From contig NC_003281.10 of assembly GCF_000002985.6 (NCBI RefSeq), forward strand, positions 11,780,001 through 11,844,000: a stretch of 64,000 nucleotides of DNA. The letters run 5' to 3'. The position numbers and the translations under genes were made by a program. Positions 42,469 to 54,400 of the stretch are shown here, piece by piece (within the stretch, counting starts at the first letter, position 1; every line of letters starts with the position of its first letter). The DNA is from Caenorhabditis elegans. Lineage: Eukaryota; Nematoda; Chromadorea; Rhabditida; Rhabditidae. The notes beneath the pieces were generated by a model that was not told the DNA's origin, did no database searches, and saw only the letters and a list, made by a program, of their open reading frames with translations.

Positions 42469-43791
42469 TTCGAAGAACCACCGGGACCGGAGTTGATCAA
42501 CAGCCGATAAAATTAGGAAAATAATTCTAGAAATTAAACGTTTGATAAGATAAGGAAGCAATTTACGGAAAAAATTCGGAAAAATTCGCATAAAAACCAC
42601 CAAAAATCGATGTAAATAAGAAAAAGTGGTAGAACACAAAAAGAATGCCAGAATGATAGATTAATTGATAAGACACCATGCAACAGTGTAGTCGTTTAAA
42701 GAAAACTGGTATGGCATTGAAGAAATGGTTTTTGTGGAAAAAAATATCTAAAATGGTCGAAAATGGCCGAAAATTGCTATTTAAAAATTTTGAAAAAAAT
42801 TGTTTTTTTTTTCAAAATTTCAATTTTTTCAAATTTTCCGAAAGTTCAACTAAAACTGTATAATATATGAACAATTATTATTCATTTGCGACGAAAATAC
42901 AGTAGCCGGTCTCTACACGGCAATTTTTGTTAAATGCGAAAAGGTATGCGCCTTTAAAGATTACTGTAGCTCTAAATTTTCGCTTTTTCCGAATTTTCAT
43001 TGACTTTTCATGGATTTTTTTTTCAAAAGTTAGATGTAATTTTTTGTTTATAAAATAAATTTTTATTGGAAACCCCGGAAAATTCAATTAAAATAATTTC
43101 GCTGCAATGCACGCCTTTTAGCACAACTTATCCCATCGAGACCGAGTACCGTATTATAGGCTCTAAAATCGAAAATTTTTGCGGTTGTGGAATAAAATTA
43201 ATTTAAACATCCGCATTAATTTGAATGCAACACAAGGAAAAATGTATTTGCTCTCTGTTTTAATAAATATTTTGAATTTAAATGAACAAAAAAAGTTAAA
43301 ATATCTATTTTTATCGGTAATACTCTGAAAAAAAGTTATTTATTCAATTTCAAATCGATATTTTTCGATTTATCAATGCTTCAGTAATTTCTACTCTTCA
43401 ATTTTCCCTGTTTACACTTTAAAATTGCAATTTGCCCTCGATTTTCGATCATTTCGGCGCCATGTGTGTCGTCAGCTGATTCGTCAAGTCCGCAACGGTG
43501 CGTCACGGTGAACACACACGTCGGTGTATGCACAGCGTTGCAGACCGTATCCCCGGTTTTTAGGACAACTCGAATTTCGTATTTTTTGCATTTTTTGGAC
43601 CCAAAATTCACGGAAAACTCGATGCTTCTATAATTTTTTTTCGCTTTTTTTCGCCTGGAAGCCTCCAATAACTCGCCCCGACCGGCACAACAACAAAAGG
43701 TACGGGTTTTTAATTATTTTTGGGATTTTGGGATTTTTTTAAAGCGTAAAAATTATTTGCCTTTAAATAATTAAATTTTTTTTTTGCAGAA
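42469..43791. other. Divergent promoter region of maa-1 and the C1orf131-like gene
   Basis: The interval separates two head-to-head genes. A GC-richer block at 43430-43570 (GGTGCGTCACGGTGAACACA) may be the core promoter of the right-hand gene. A likely 5' untranslated exon ends at 43699 (CACAACAACAAAAG then GTACGGG) and is spliced to the AG at 43788. No other gene is seen. Confidence 0.5.
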
Positions 43792-44440
43792 ATGGCTGAC
43801 GATTGGGGATGCAATGTGGATTTGTTCGGCGAGTCGAGCAAGACAAGCTCCAAGTCTCTCACGGAACTTGTGGACAGTCTCACCAAAAAGAATTTGGTTG
43901 GTATTTATTTGATTATTTTATTAAATAATTAATTTTAATCAATTAATAAAAAGTTGATTTCAGAACGGAGCAGCTCGTCCGCAATCTACACCGCAGGAAG
44001 CGGAAAATGTGAAAGTAGTCGCGATGAAGCGCAAGATTCCGATGGTTCACGCGCCGAAGATTTTGAAGAAAAAGAAGGCAAATGGACATCACAATAATAA
44101 TAACAACAATCTGAAAGTTCTGGATGATGCAAACCCAAAGAGAGTACACTTCGATGTAAGGCATAAAATGGCGCGAAATTCTTCGATGCTAATTTTTTTA
44201 CAATTTCAGATTGAGCAGTTTCTGTCACGAGAAGCAGGAAAAGGCGACCGAGTCGAGGCTCGTGAGCGAATGCTCGCTTCTTTGGGAGCTGCTCCGGCGA
44301 AGCGTGGCTACGTCAACTACAAGGATCTGAAGATCGATCGAGCGGCGAAGAAGGCCGAGGCGAAGGCTCACGCAGAGATGAACCACGCCAATAGTCTCTC
44401 CATGCTTAATATCAAGAAGAAAAATAAGAAACGGAAGTAG
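43792..44440 (+). CDS. C1orf131-like (DUF4602) nucleolar protein, 175 aa
   Basis: Exons 43792-43896, 43964-44155 and 44210-44440 give 175 residues. The protein is basic, starts MADDWGCNVDLFGESSKTSS and has a KILKKKKANGHH stretch plus an Asn run. The conserved C-terminal domain reads FLSREAGKGDRVEARERMLA, LGAAPAKRGYVNYKDLK and ends with a lysine/arginine tail (KKKNKKRK), matching the F-G-K-R-x-x-x-E-x-R-x-x-x-L-G-x-x-P-P-K-x-x-Y-x-N-Y-K pattern of DUF4602. Human C1orf131 is part of the small-subunit processome in the nucleolus, so a role in 18S rRNA maturation is likely. The start is two bases past an AG, so a 5' exon or trans-splice leader is expected. From memory this is probably C18D11.3. 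Confidence 0.8.
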
Positions 44441-44684
44441 TGCAAGCTAAATACCAAACAAATTAATAATCTTTGTTCTTGATTTTTTAATGTTTTTTTA
44501 TCTGTTCCTCCGTTCAACTGATAACCCCCCACTGTTTTATCATTTTCAATGCACGCTGGACGTGAAAACGCTCTGCTGGCATCAGATTTGTTAGTTCTCT
44601 ACATTTTCTTCCCCCCCCCCTTTCCGCTACTTTATCTCAGAATTTCGGGAGGCTCCCCCTATATCTGCCTCCATTCACGTAGTG

Positions 44685-44866
44685 CCAGACTGTCCCATTA
44701 CGGGTTGATCTACAAAAAACGCGGGAATTTTTTGCCCAAAAAAATGTGACGTCAGCAAGTTCTTGACCATGCGAAATCAGATGAAAACTCTGCGTTTCTT
44801 CTCCCGCATTTTTTGTAGATCAACGTAGACCAAGCCGAAATGAGACACTCTGACATCACGTGTCCA
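44685..44866. repeat. Palindromic MITE, copy 3
   Basis: TGATCTACAAAAAACGCGGG and CCCGCATTTTTTGTAGATCA form the inverted ends. Outer CACGTAGTGCC and ACATCACGTG also pair. It lies downstream of the C1orf131-like gene. Confidence 0.85.
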
Positions 44867-46430
44867 TTTCCGTAAACTGTACATCAAAAGCCTCCCCCAC
44901 CCACCAATACTTCCATCTCTGTCTGCTGCTATTACGTGTTTTGCTAATTTTTGATAAATTCGGCAAATATTATAATTTTTTATTACTTTTAACAGGTTCT
45001 TTTCCCTTTAAATTTATTGATGTTTCCTAATTTTAAATATTGATGTTACTTTTCAGAGTTTAACTACGAATTTGCTTCCGCTAATATTTCAAAAATTTAC
45101 AGAAAAATGAGCCAAAAAGCAGTCTTTCCTCGTAAAGTTGAAAAAATGCTCAAAAATTGTCTGAAAGTTGGAATTTTCAAAATTTCAGGCAATTTTTTTT
45201 AGCATTTCCCAACTGTTAGAAGTAAAATAAAGGCTATTTTCAGATAAATCAAATATTTTGGCGTATTTTCCTGAAGCTTTCATTTTTTTGAAGCATTTTT
45301 CCAAATGTTTCAACTGATATAGTATGGAAAAAGCTTCATTTTAGTTGAAAAAATTTTTAAAAAATGTCCAAAAGTTGTCTGAAAAATTGAAATTCGTATG
45401 TTTTCCGGCAATTTTAAATTGTCAGATCATTTTTCGGTAGTTTTTCCCACTATTCTTCTTAAATAAAAGCTATTTGTATATAAATTTCCATGAAAAACAT
45501 TGGTTTTTCAACTTTCTTCAAAAAAAATTCCAAAAATATTCAATTTCGACGACTTTAATATGCAAAATATCGCTTTCTTCCTCTATTTTCAGCTAAATCG
45601 ACTGTTTTTCTATAAAATTTTCAGTTTAAAAAATTAATTTTAAGATTTAGAGATAGGTTTTTTTTCAATTTTCTTCGAAATACACCCCAAAAAATCAGAT
45701 TTTGGTGACTTTAAATTGTAAAATATCACTTTTGTTGAAAAAACCACTTCCAGGCACTATTTTCCTGCAATATTCATCGATTTCGTCCCGCAATTATTAC
45801 GCCGCTTTTTATCGACCAATTTCCAGTGCAAACGCGCTCCACCGAACAACCACGCACGCGGCGCGTCTTGCTTCGATTAGTGTGTTTCTTCATTCAAATT
45901 GTCATTCTCTCCCGCCGCTTTTTTCTTCCTTATTGTTTGATTTTTCTCGAATATTTTATATTCTTTCTACGCTAAAAATACCGAATTTCGGTTAAAAAGT
46001 CTTGAAAAATGCTAATTTTCAGCTAAAACTTACCATTTTTTTGCAAATTTAAGTGGTTTTTCATGATTTTCCTTTAAAACTACATAAAACTGCAATAAAG
46101 GATGATTTAAAGATTGAAAACAGGTTCTTATTTTAAAGAAAAACTTAAGTTTTCATGTGGAATTCAAATTTTTTTTGTATTTTTAACACTAAAATACCAA
46201 AAAAATTAGCTTTGTTTGTGGATTTTTAAATGAAAATTTGAGTTTTTCGGCAATTTATTGTATTTCAGTCATAATATGTATGCTTCGGAATCGAAAAAAA
46301 TTGATTTTTTGAGATTTTAGCTGAAAATAAGCCTTTTTCCCAGATTTTCATTTGAAAACCTTCATTTTCTTCGTTTTTTCGCTGCATTTTTCCATTTTAA
46401 TCTTAAATTTTTTGCAGTTTTCCTTCCAAA
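44867..46430. other. Upstream region of rsp-8, no gene seen
   Basis: AT-rich sequence with a diverged tandem duplication (about 45120-45300 and 45335-45490, both with GTTGAAAAAAT and TTGTCTGAAA). An AG acceptor at 46416, fourteen bases before the rsp-8 start codon, suggests a trans-spliced leader or a 5' intron. Confidence 0.45.
45826..45890 (+). promoter_or_regulatory. GC-rich candidate core promoter of rsp-8
   Basis: A sharp GC-rich island in AT-rich DNA contains GCAAACGCGCTCCACCG, CCACGCACGCGGCGCGTC and TTGCTTCGATTAG. Position (about 550 bp upstream of rsp-8) and composition suggest a promoter; there is no direct evidence. Confidence 0.3.
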
Positions 46431-49400
46431 ATGGGCCATCGTTCGCGTAGCAATAGCAGATCGCAATCACGTTCTCGAGAGGTTTGTTTTTAATTTTTTA
46501 AATTTGTTTTTTTCGTAATTTCCACTAACTTTTTTAACCGTTTTGCACGTTTCTAACACGCTAAATTCTGTAAAATTTCGAAGAAAACGTGTTTTTTCCA
46601 AAAATTTCAGTAGAAAATGTTAAAAAATTAAAAAATCTGCAGCAGACTCCTCTCTCTGAAATGAATATGTGAGAAGAAAGAAAATGCGGAGAAACACGCT
46701 GAAAAAAGAAAATTGTTGTGTTCGGAAAATATATGGTATATTTGGGAGAGAGAAAGGCTTTGGAAGAAAGAAAATAAAGAATATATTCTGGGGGAAATGG
46801 AAATTCAACTGAGAGAAGAGATTAAAGAAGGTTTTGGTCGGACATTTGCCCCGTTTTGCAGAATTCTCGTGGACGCTCCAGATCGGCTTCAAAGTCACCA
46901 GTATATCATCGCAGGGAACGCGAGAGGTGAGTTTTCATGGAGTTTGGCGGACGAGGATCTACGCGAATCTGGCACAGTGCCAAGTTTTTGACACTGCAAC
47001 TTTTTCCTCACGAGGGACGAGGAAAAGTGGTTTCTAGGCCATGGCCGAGGGGCCGACAAGTTTCAGCGGCCATTTATCTTGCTTTGTTTTCCGCCTGTTT
47101 TCTTTTGTTTTTCACAGCTTTTTCCCGTTTTTTCTTAATAAAACTGATAAATAAATATTTTTTGCAGATGCTAAAACAATTTCCAAGTAAAAAAATTATG
47201 TATTCAGTGGGCAAGCAGCGGTGAAAGTGGGCATTGTAATATGATGGATTACGGGAATACAAAACCTAAACTTTTTCTGAAACATGATACATATGCTGCT
47301 TAGATGCTGAAACTACCTGATTTTCATAACGAGACCGCTGAAAAAGTTTTGAGGTTTTCAAAATTCAACTTTTTTGGTGAAAAAGTCGAGATTTTCGCGC
47401 AAAATGTCGAGTTTTGAAAATCTCAAAACTTTTTCAGCGGTCTCGTTATAAAAATCAGGTAGTTTCAGCCTCTAAGCAGAATATATATCATGTTTCAGAA
47501 AAAGTTTGGGTTTTTTATTCCCGTAATCCATCAAATTACATTACCCACTTTCACCGCTACTTGCCGACTGATAACATGAAACATTTTTTTACTTGGAAAT
47601 TGTTTTAGCATCTGCAAAAAGTATTTATTTATCAGTTTTAATAAGAAAAAACGGGAAAAAGCTGTGAAAAACGAAAGAAAACAGGCGGAAAACAAAGCAA
47701 GATAAATGGCCGCTGAAACTTGTCGGCCCCTCGGCCATGGCCTAGAAACCACTTTTCCTCGTCCCTCGTGAGGAAAAAGTTGCAGTGTTTGAGGCCCCAC
47801 AATTTGATGATAATTGAGGAGAAATGGAAACTTTGCGGCTAAAAAAAAAAAGAAGAAAAAACCGTGCCGCAGGGTTGCAAATTTACGCTCCGCCTCCTCT
47901 TTTTCGGTGCCACGGATGATCGGTTGTTCAATTTCAACAGCTCTTTAAAACACGTCGTCTAGTCAAAATGCCACAAAAAAACTGCAAAAAAATTAATGAA
48001 TTTGAAAAAAAGATTTTTACGACTCCGCCTCGATGCTCCGCCCACTTTTCCGTGCCGCACTTTGATTTTTCTCAATTCCGAAGCATATTTTTGAATTTTT
48101 TTTAGTGGAAAAAACCAGTTTTCTACGTAAGAAAATCTATATTTTACAATTAAAATACAAAAAATTACCAAAAAAACTCTAACTTTAATATAGAATCCAA
48201 CGAACGACTCTAAATAAGTGTCTCTCTCGTTGAATTTCCATAAAATTTGAATTTTTCGGCAACTTTTTCGAATTGTAATCATAAAATATAGGTTTTCTTA
48301 AATGAAAACCAGTTTTTTTTTCCTTTAGAAAATTCAAGAATTTGCGTTAGAATTTGCAAAAGTTGGAGTGCGGCACGGAAAAAGGTGCGGAGCATCGAGG
48401 CGGAGCCAAAAGTCGTCATTTTTTCAAATTCATGAATTTTTTAGGTTTTTGTGGTTTTTCGACTAGAAAACTAGATTTGAAGAAGAGCTGCCTCACAGAA
48501 AAAGAGGCGGAGCGTAATTTTGCAATCCTGCGGCACGGTTTTTTCTGCATTTTTTCAAATTTAATTATCATCAAATTGTGAGGATATTTCATGCCAAATT
48601 TGTTGAAAAAAAGACGAAATATCCAAAAACCACGCCGCAGGGTTGCAAAATTCATATATAAGATTTTCGTAGATCTTCTTCCCCAACAGATCCTCTTTCC
48701 GTATAACCTCCATCAAATTTGCAGCTCCCGTTCCCGTTCTCCACGTGCTCGATACGGAGGTGGTGGTGGTGGCGGTGGCGGTGGTGGCCGCGGCCGTAAC
48801 CAACAGTATGATCGTGAAAATCCACAGCCATCAAAGTGCCTCGGAGTATTCAATCTGTCTTCGTACACAACTGAAAAAGACTTGCGCGACGTGTTCGGCG
48901 AGTTTGGAGAGATTAACAAGTGCGATCTGGTCTACGATCGTCCATCGGGAAATTCACGTGGATTCGGCTTCATTTACTTTAATTTGATTGAGGATGCGAC
49001 AGCGGCGAGGGATAAGCTGTGCAATACAGATTTGGATGGTCATAAGGTTCGATTCAGACAAAAAGCGCAAAAGAAAAACGGAACATTTGAAATTTTGGCC
49101 AAATTTCCACCCCGATTTTCAAAAAAAAAAAACCGAAAAATCCGGTTTTTTTTTTTGAGTAAATAATAACTCAAATTTTTCAGAGAAAAACCGTCAAAAA
49201 ATCGCGAAAAATTGAAAAATCAAGCTCAGATTTGAATTCCGACCAATCAGCGATTCGAACTCCGCCCACTGCACCTGATTGGTTGACAAGTGGGCGGAGC
49301 GAATCGATGATTGGTCGGGGGTTCTCATTTTGGAGGGAATTTAGTCAAAATTTAAAAATCGCAATTTTTCTGAATTTTAAACTATTTTGGATGCTACCAC

Positions 49401-50728
49401 GAACTTGGAAAAATCGATTTTTCACGCTTTTTGGAACATTTCCCCATGCGGAATTCAACAACTTTGAATTTATTCAGAAAAAAATAAATAAAAATCGAAA
49501 AAAAAAGTTAATTTTTGATTTTTTCCAAAAAAAAAAAAATCGGAAAAATCGCGAAAAAATTTTTTTGTCATGAAAATCGAGAAAAAAGAAAACCTAGGAA
49601 AAAAAATTGAGAAATTTCTAAAATTCCAAAAAAAACGGTAAATTGCCGGTTTGCCCATTTGCCGGAAATTTTCAATTCTGGCATTTTGCCGATTTGCCTT
49701 AAAAATCCCCCGCTCTCCAAAATGAGAGCTCCCCTACCAATCAGCGATTCGCTTCGCGCCAACTTTTCAACCAATCAGGTGAAATGGGCGGAGTTCGAAT
49801 TCGCTGATTGGCCGGGGGGAGTGCTCTGGGAAATTAGTCAAAATCGCGATTTTTGTCCTTTTTTTCTTGGATTATCTAATTTTCTCAATTTTTCCAGATT
49901 CGCGTCGACTTTTCCTTGACAAAACGCGGCCATTCACCAACTCCTGGGCAATACATGGGAGATCGTCGTGGTGGAGGCAGCAGCGGTGGCGGTCGATTCG
50001 GCGGTGGCGGAGGAGATCGATTCAACGATCGAGGATCTCGTGGTGGTGATCGCTATGGTGGAGATCGTCGTGGTGGCGGCGGCGGCGGCGGTGGTGATCG
50101 GTACGGTGGAGGTGGTGGAGATCGTTATGGAGGTGATCGATATGGTGGTGGTGGTGGACGTAGAGGTTCTCCGGACAGACGGTTCGTTTTTTCTAAATAG
50201 ATTTTTTTTGAGAAATTTGGCCGAAAATTTTGAAAAAAAAAAAACAGTTTCTGCTGAAATTCAATATATTTTCAGATTGTGAAAACTAAAAATTTGACCC
50301 AAAATTTAATTTTTCCAGTTTTTTCTTAAAATTTCGACTGAAAATTAATATTTTGGAAAACAATTTTAAAGGATTTTGCCTGAAAACAGTTTTTTAGTAT
50401 TTTTATTGAGAAATTGCTGAATTTCCAAAAAAAAAAATCGGCAAATTGCCGGTTTGCCGATTTGCCGGAAATTGTCAATTGCCGACAACGACGAAAATTC
50501 ATACATTCTTCTCATTTCAGTGGCGGATTCCGTAGTGGAGGCGGCGGTGGTGGATACATGAGAAGCGGTGGCGGTGGAGGAGGACCAGATCGTCGTGATC
50601 ATCGAGACAACGATCGAAACGGTGGAGGTGGTGGACACCGTCCGTATGATCCATCGTTCAGACGTCGCGTCGAATCGTACGGATCTGGAAATAGCGGTGG
50701 TGGCGGCGGACGTCGTGATAGATATTAA
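46431..50728 (+). CDS. rsp-8: RSP-8, Tra2-like SR splicing factor, 309 aa
   Basis: Exons 46431-46481, 46862-46926, 48725-49046, 49898-50181 and 50521-50728 join in phase to 309 residues. Residues 1-48 are Arg/Ser-rich (RSRSNSRSQSRSRE, RSRSASKSP, SRSRSPRARY), then a poly-Gly stretch. The RNA-recognition motif (about 70-150) has RNP2 LGVFNL, YTTEKDLRDVF, and RNP1 RGFGFIYF. It is followed by IRVDFSLTKRGHSPTPG, the linker typical of Transformer-2. The C-terminus is Gly/Arg/Asp-rich (RGG-like, GDRYGGDRY repeats) and not the second RS domain of vertebrate TRA2. It should act in the nucleus in exon inclusion. The 1.8-kb intron 2 carries fold-back elements. AATAAA at 50955-50960. Confidence 0.92.
46991..47788. 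mobile_element. Fold-back palindromic element, copy 1 (798 bp)
   Basis: The whole 798 bp is one near-perfect palindrome centred at about 47389. It starts ACACTGCAACTTTTTCCTCA and ends with the complement. Internal landmarks include GGCCATGGCCGAGGGGCCGA, CCCGTTTTTTCTTAATAAAA and AACTTTTTCAGCGGTCTCGT on each arm. A second copy is at 59934-60725. It lies in rsp-8 intron 2 in both orientations by nature. Confidence 0.9.
47798..48583. repeat. Second inverted repeat in rsp-8 intron 2
   Basis: CACAATTTGATGATAATT at the left is inverted at the right (AATTATCATCAAATTGTG). Arms of about 260 bp share CCGTGCCGCAGGGTTGCAAA, TCCGCCTC and CGATGCTCCGCCC-type words and surround about 270 bp of AT-rich sequence. 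The CCGCAGGGTTGCAAA word recurs at 48640. Confidence 0.8.
49237..49822. repeat. Two inverted CCAATCAGCG repeats in rsp-8 intron 3
   Basis: A block at 49237-49322 (CCGACCAATCAGCGATTCGA, GTGGGCGGAGCGAATCGATG) is itself inverted, and a related one at 49737-49822 (CCAATCAGCGATTCGCTTCG, GCTGATTGGCCGGGGG) is too. The same start occurs at 51738. Minisatellite units are at 49635-49705. Confidence 0.7.
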
Positions 50729-51468
50729 ATTCCCACACTTCTTACCTCATCCCATCCCGAGAAACATGCATCTCCAAAATATGCAAAGCAATCGATTTTA
50801 ATCATCACCATCCTTAATTCTGTTTTAAGAGACCCAATTTTCCGTTTTCTATTTTTATTTTTATTATTACCATGATTCTCCCCTTAAGACCCTCGTTTTC
50901 CATCTATTTATCAATATTTGTTTGTTTCTTATCGCAATCGCGCGAAACTCTAAAAAATAAAAGCGAGACGAGCATTCCGCTTTCTTTAAAAAAAAAATCA
51001 TACGAACATTTGAAGAGGTATTTTTAAGGGAATAATAAGAGGAATAAAATAATAAGGGGAATGGGTATAATTAAATAACAAAACAAAGAAAAACACAAAT
51101 GATTACTTTAAAAAAAAACATCCAATCTCTCTGGGGAACATTACAAGGGGTACCCGCACACAGAAAGAATGGTAAATGAGGGGGGGGGGGGGGGGCGATG
51201 CTACCGTAACCCAGTGTACAGTAATCCTATAGAATCTGCACATCTGCAGATAGAGACAAATCTATTATACTTACTCGAATACATTAAAAAACGATATTAA
51301 AACCAAACCAAAATCTATGAAAGAAGAGGATTACGGTAGTTCAAAAGGGGGGCGACGGGGAAACCAATAAATGGGCGGGGCTTGTGGAGAAGGGAGATTT
51401 TTGGAAAGTGAGAGAGAGATAGAGAGATAGACGCAGAGAAAAAGAGGAAAAAGATGAAAAAGAAGGAA
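50729..51468. other. 3' flank shared by rsp-8 and ntl-3 (convergent)
   Basis: Contains the rsp-8 3'-untranslated region and, from about 51100, presumed 3'-untranslated region of ntl-3. A 16-G run is at 51180-51195 and an AG-rich low-complexity tract at 51405-51460. No gene is seen. Confidence 0.5.
51180..51195. repeat. Poly-G tract (16 G)
   Basis: Sixteen uninterrupted guanines. Tracts like this can form G-quadruplexes and in C. elegans are kept stable by DOG-1/FANCJ. Confidence 0.95.
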
Positions 51469-54400
51469 TCAGTCGAATTCCTTGTCCTCGAGGAATTTGT
51501 ACTCAAAAGTGAACGATTCCTTCTTGCGTTGAGACCATTTTTCGAAATCAAAGTACACGTATGTTCCCTGGAAACAAAAAAACTTTTTGAAGATTGATTT
51601 AAAATACTCAAAATAGGTTGAAAATCCATTAAAAAATGCGTTTTTTTTTTCGTTAATTTACTTATATAGAATTTTAAGTTTTTTTTTTCAAGTTTTGATT
51701 TTTAAGATGAATTTTTGCTTTGAAAATTTCAAAAAAAATTGAATTCCGACCAATCAGCGTCTTCAAATCGGCAAATTGCCGGAATTGAACATTTCCGGCA
51801 AATCGGCATTTTGCTGGAATTGAAAATTTCCGAAAAAAAAAATTTAAAATTTGCCGGAACTGAAATTTCGGGCAAGTAAGCAATTTGCCGGAATGGAAAT
51901 TTCCGAAAAAAAAATTAAAATTAGTTTTTTTTTTAATTTGCCGGAACTGAAATTTCCGGAAAATCGGCATTTTGCCGGAATTGAAAATTTCCGGCAAATC
52001 GGCATTTTGCCGGAATTGAAAATTTCCGGCAAATCGGCATTTTGCCGGAATTGAAAATTTCCGGCAAACAGGCAATTTCTCAATTTTTTTCGCACATTTT
52101 CCTAGGTTTTCTATTTTTTTGTTGTTTGATTTTTCGAAAAAAAAAATTCCCAAAAACATTTCCCACAAACCTGCTCATAATCGTCCGTAATCTGTTTCGG
52201 CTCCTCGTGTCGCTGGAACCATGTCAAATATTTCGTGTGAAAACGCCACGAGAGCTTTTTGAGAGCCTTTGCCGCCAGCAGCTGGGCACGTGTTCCTTCC
52301 ATATAGTAGAAAATGAAGAATAACGTGTCAGGAGCCAAGCGGAGATAGTATTCCAAGCTGTCCGATGTGTTTGGTGCGGTCTGCGAAAAAAAATGCAGTT
52401 TTTTTTGAAATTTTTTTTTTGAAAAATTGAAAAACAATTTTAAAAAATTGAAAAAAAATTCCAAAAGTTCTTTTGGAATTCCGAGTCACCACGAAAAGGA
52501 GATTTACTAAATGTGAATCTACGGAAATTAGATTTTTTCCTTAAAATCGGTTTTTTTTTGAATTTGTCATTTTACGTGAAAAAAATTTGGTCTCGACACG
52601 AATGCGCCTTTAAAGATTACTGTGACTTTCACCGATCACACCTTTTCAGGCAGGCACTATGAAAAGAAGATATATCGGAGGAAGAAGATCTACGGGGAAA
52701 ATGGACTTGAAGCCATGCCCGATTTTCAGTGCCGCCCACAATTTTTTTCAAAGTCAACGAAGCACAGCGGGAAGTGGAAATCCCGAAAAAAAGATACGTG
52801 CGGCACATAAAAATGGGCGTGGCTTCAGAGTCGTGTTTCCCCGTAGATCCTCTTCCGACAGATCACTTTTTCGTGGTGCCTGACAGGAGTGTGATTGGAA
52901 AATGTTCGAAATTTTCAAGAAAAATCTAAATTTTTTTGATCTACGGAAAGCGGCACTGAAGCCACGCCCGTTTTTCAGTGCCGCGCGTAATTTTTTTCCG
53001 AGATCAAAGAAAAAAAAGCTTCCGTGCGGCACAGAAAAATGGGCGTGGCTTCAGTCAGAGCAGCTTTCCGTAGATCTTCTTCCGGTAGATCGTCTTTTTG
53101 TGGTGCCTCTCAGGGTTCTGATAGGAATTTTTTCGAGGAAAATCTTTTTTGCAAAAAATGATCTACGGAAAGCTGCTCTGACTGAAGCCACGCCCATTTT
53201 TCCATGCCGCGCGCAACTTTTTTCCGAGATCAACAGTAGCAAGAATGCAAATTCGAAAAAAAAAAGCTTCCGTGCGGCACATAAAAATGGGCGTGGCTTC
53301 AGAGTCGTATTTCCGTAGATTTTCTTCCGGCAAATCACATCTTCATGCTGACTGATATGGGTTTTCTCAATTTTTAACCAATTAAAAAAAAGAAACGCGC
53401 TCTTCTCACCTGTCCATACCAACTTGGCACCGGGAACGAGACCTTCGATAAGTAGTTCCTCGGCTTCTCACTATCCAACGGGAACGTTGCCTTAGCACAC
53501 GCCAACTCCAATGCGGCAAGCTGTCCGTCAAACTCCTGTGTCATCGAGGTACGTCCGAGTGGTGAAGCGCCCAACCACGCCGGGATATGAGCTCGTTTTG
53601 GTCCGGTGGCGACAGCCTGTTGAGAAGCAGCAGCCATATTGAGTGCAGCTTGCAGTGCCGCCGCCGGATCGTCAGTTGACATCATTCCACCCAACATTGA
53701 TGATGATGTAGTAGTCGTGGTGGGGGTGGTTGGAATGATTGTTGACTGATGATGATGCTGCTGCTGGAGCTGCTGCTGGCGCTCCTGTTGCGTCAACCGA
53801 GTCGCCGCGGCCGGAGAATCCACTCCTGAAGAAAAAAAATCGATGAAATTAACCTAACTTGCCAAGGAGACCCCACGAAACGGAGCTTTGTCAAACGTGG
53901 ATCTACGGAAAAGAAAAAGACGAGTTTTTCCTCAATTTTCTGGGAAAAAAGTCAAAAATGAACTAGTTTTTCTCAAAAAAAACAACAAAGAATGAAACAA
54001 TTTCCGATCACACTTTTAACAGGCTCTACAAAAAGGAAATCTGTGAAATGTGGTTCTACGAAAAGTGAACCTAGATGGGTCCCAGATCCAATTTTCGTAG
54101 ATCTTTGTCCAGCAGAATATCCTTTCGTGGTGCCTGTCAAGGGATCGTGTCTAAATCTTCTCGGCAATTTTTCAGCGAAAATCGAAAACTCGAATGATGC
54201 GAGCAGAAAAGTGCAAACGAGGAAACTTTAGAAAATGCCTTAAACAGGCAAGATGCACCTGTAGGCAGGCAGGCAGGCAACATGTGCCAACGTGAAACCT
54301 CAATTTCGATGACGTCACTCAGTAAGAGGGCACAGAGAACACACTTGCACTATGAAAACATGAGAGAGGAAGGATAATCTCACTCAGCAACAACAACAAA

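Noticed and set aside
42403-42639. Upstream extension of maa-1 exon 1 (in-frame ATG at 42639)
   Set aside because: The extension has no similarity to acyl-CoA-binding proteins, whereas the ATG at 42468 aligns with the usual family start.
47074-47262. Frames inside the fold-back elements (also 60016-60303 and 60356-60643)
   Set aside because: Equivalent frames occur on both arms because the element is palindromic, and they lack any domain or transposase motif.
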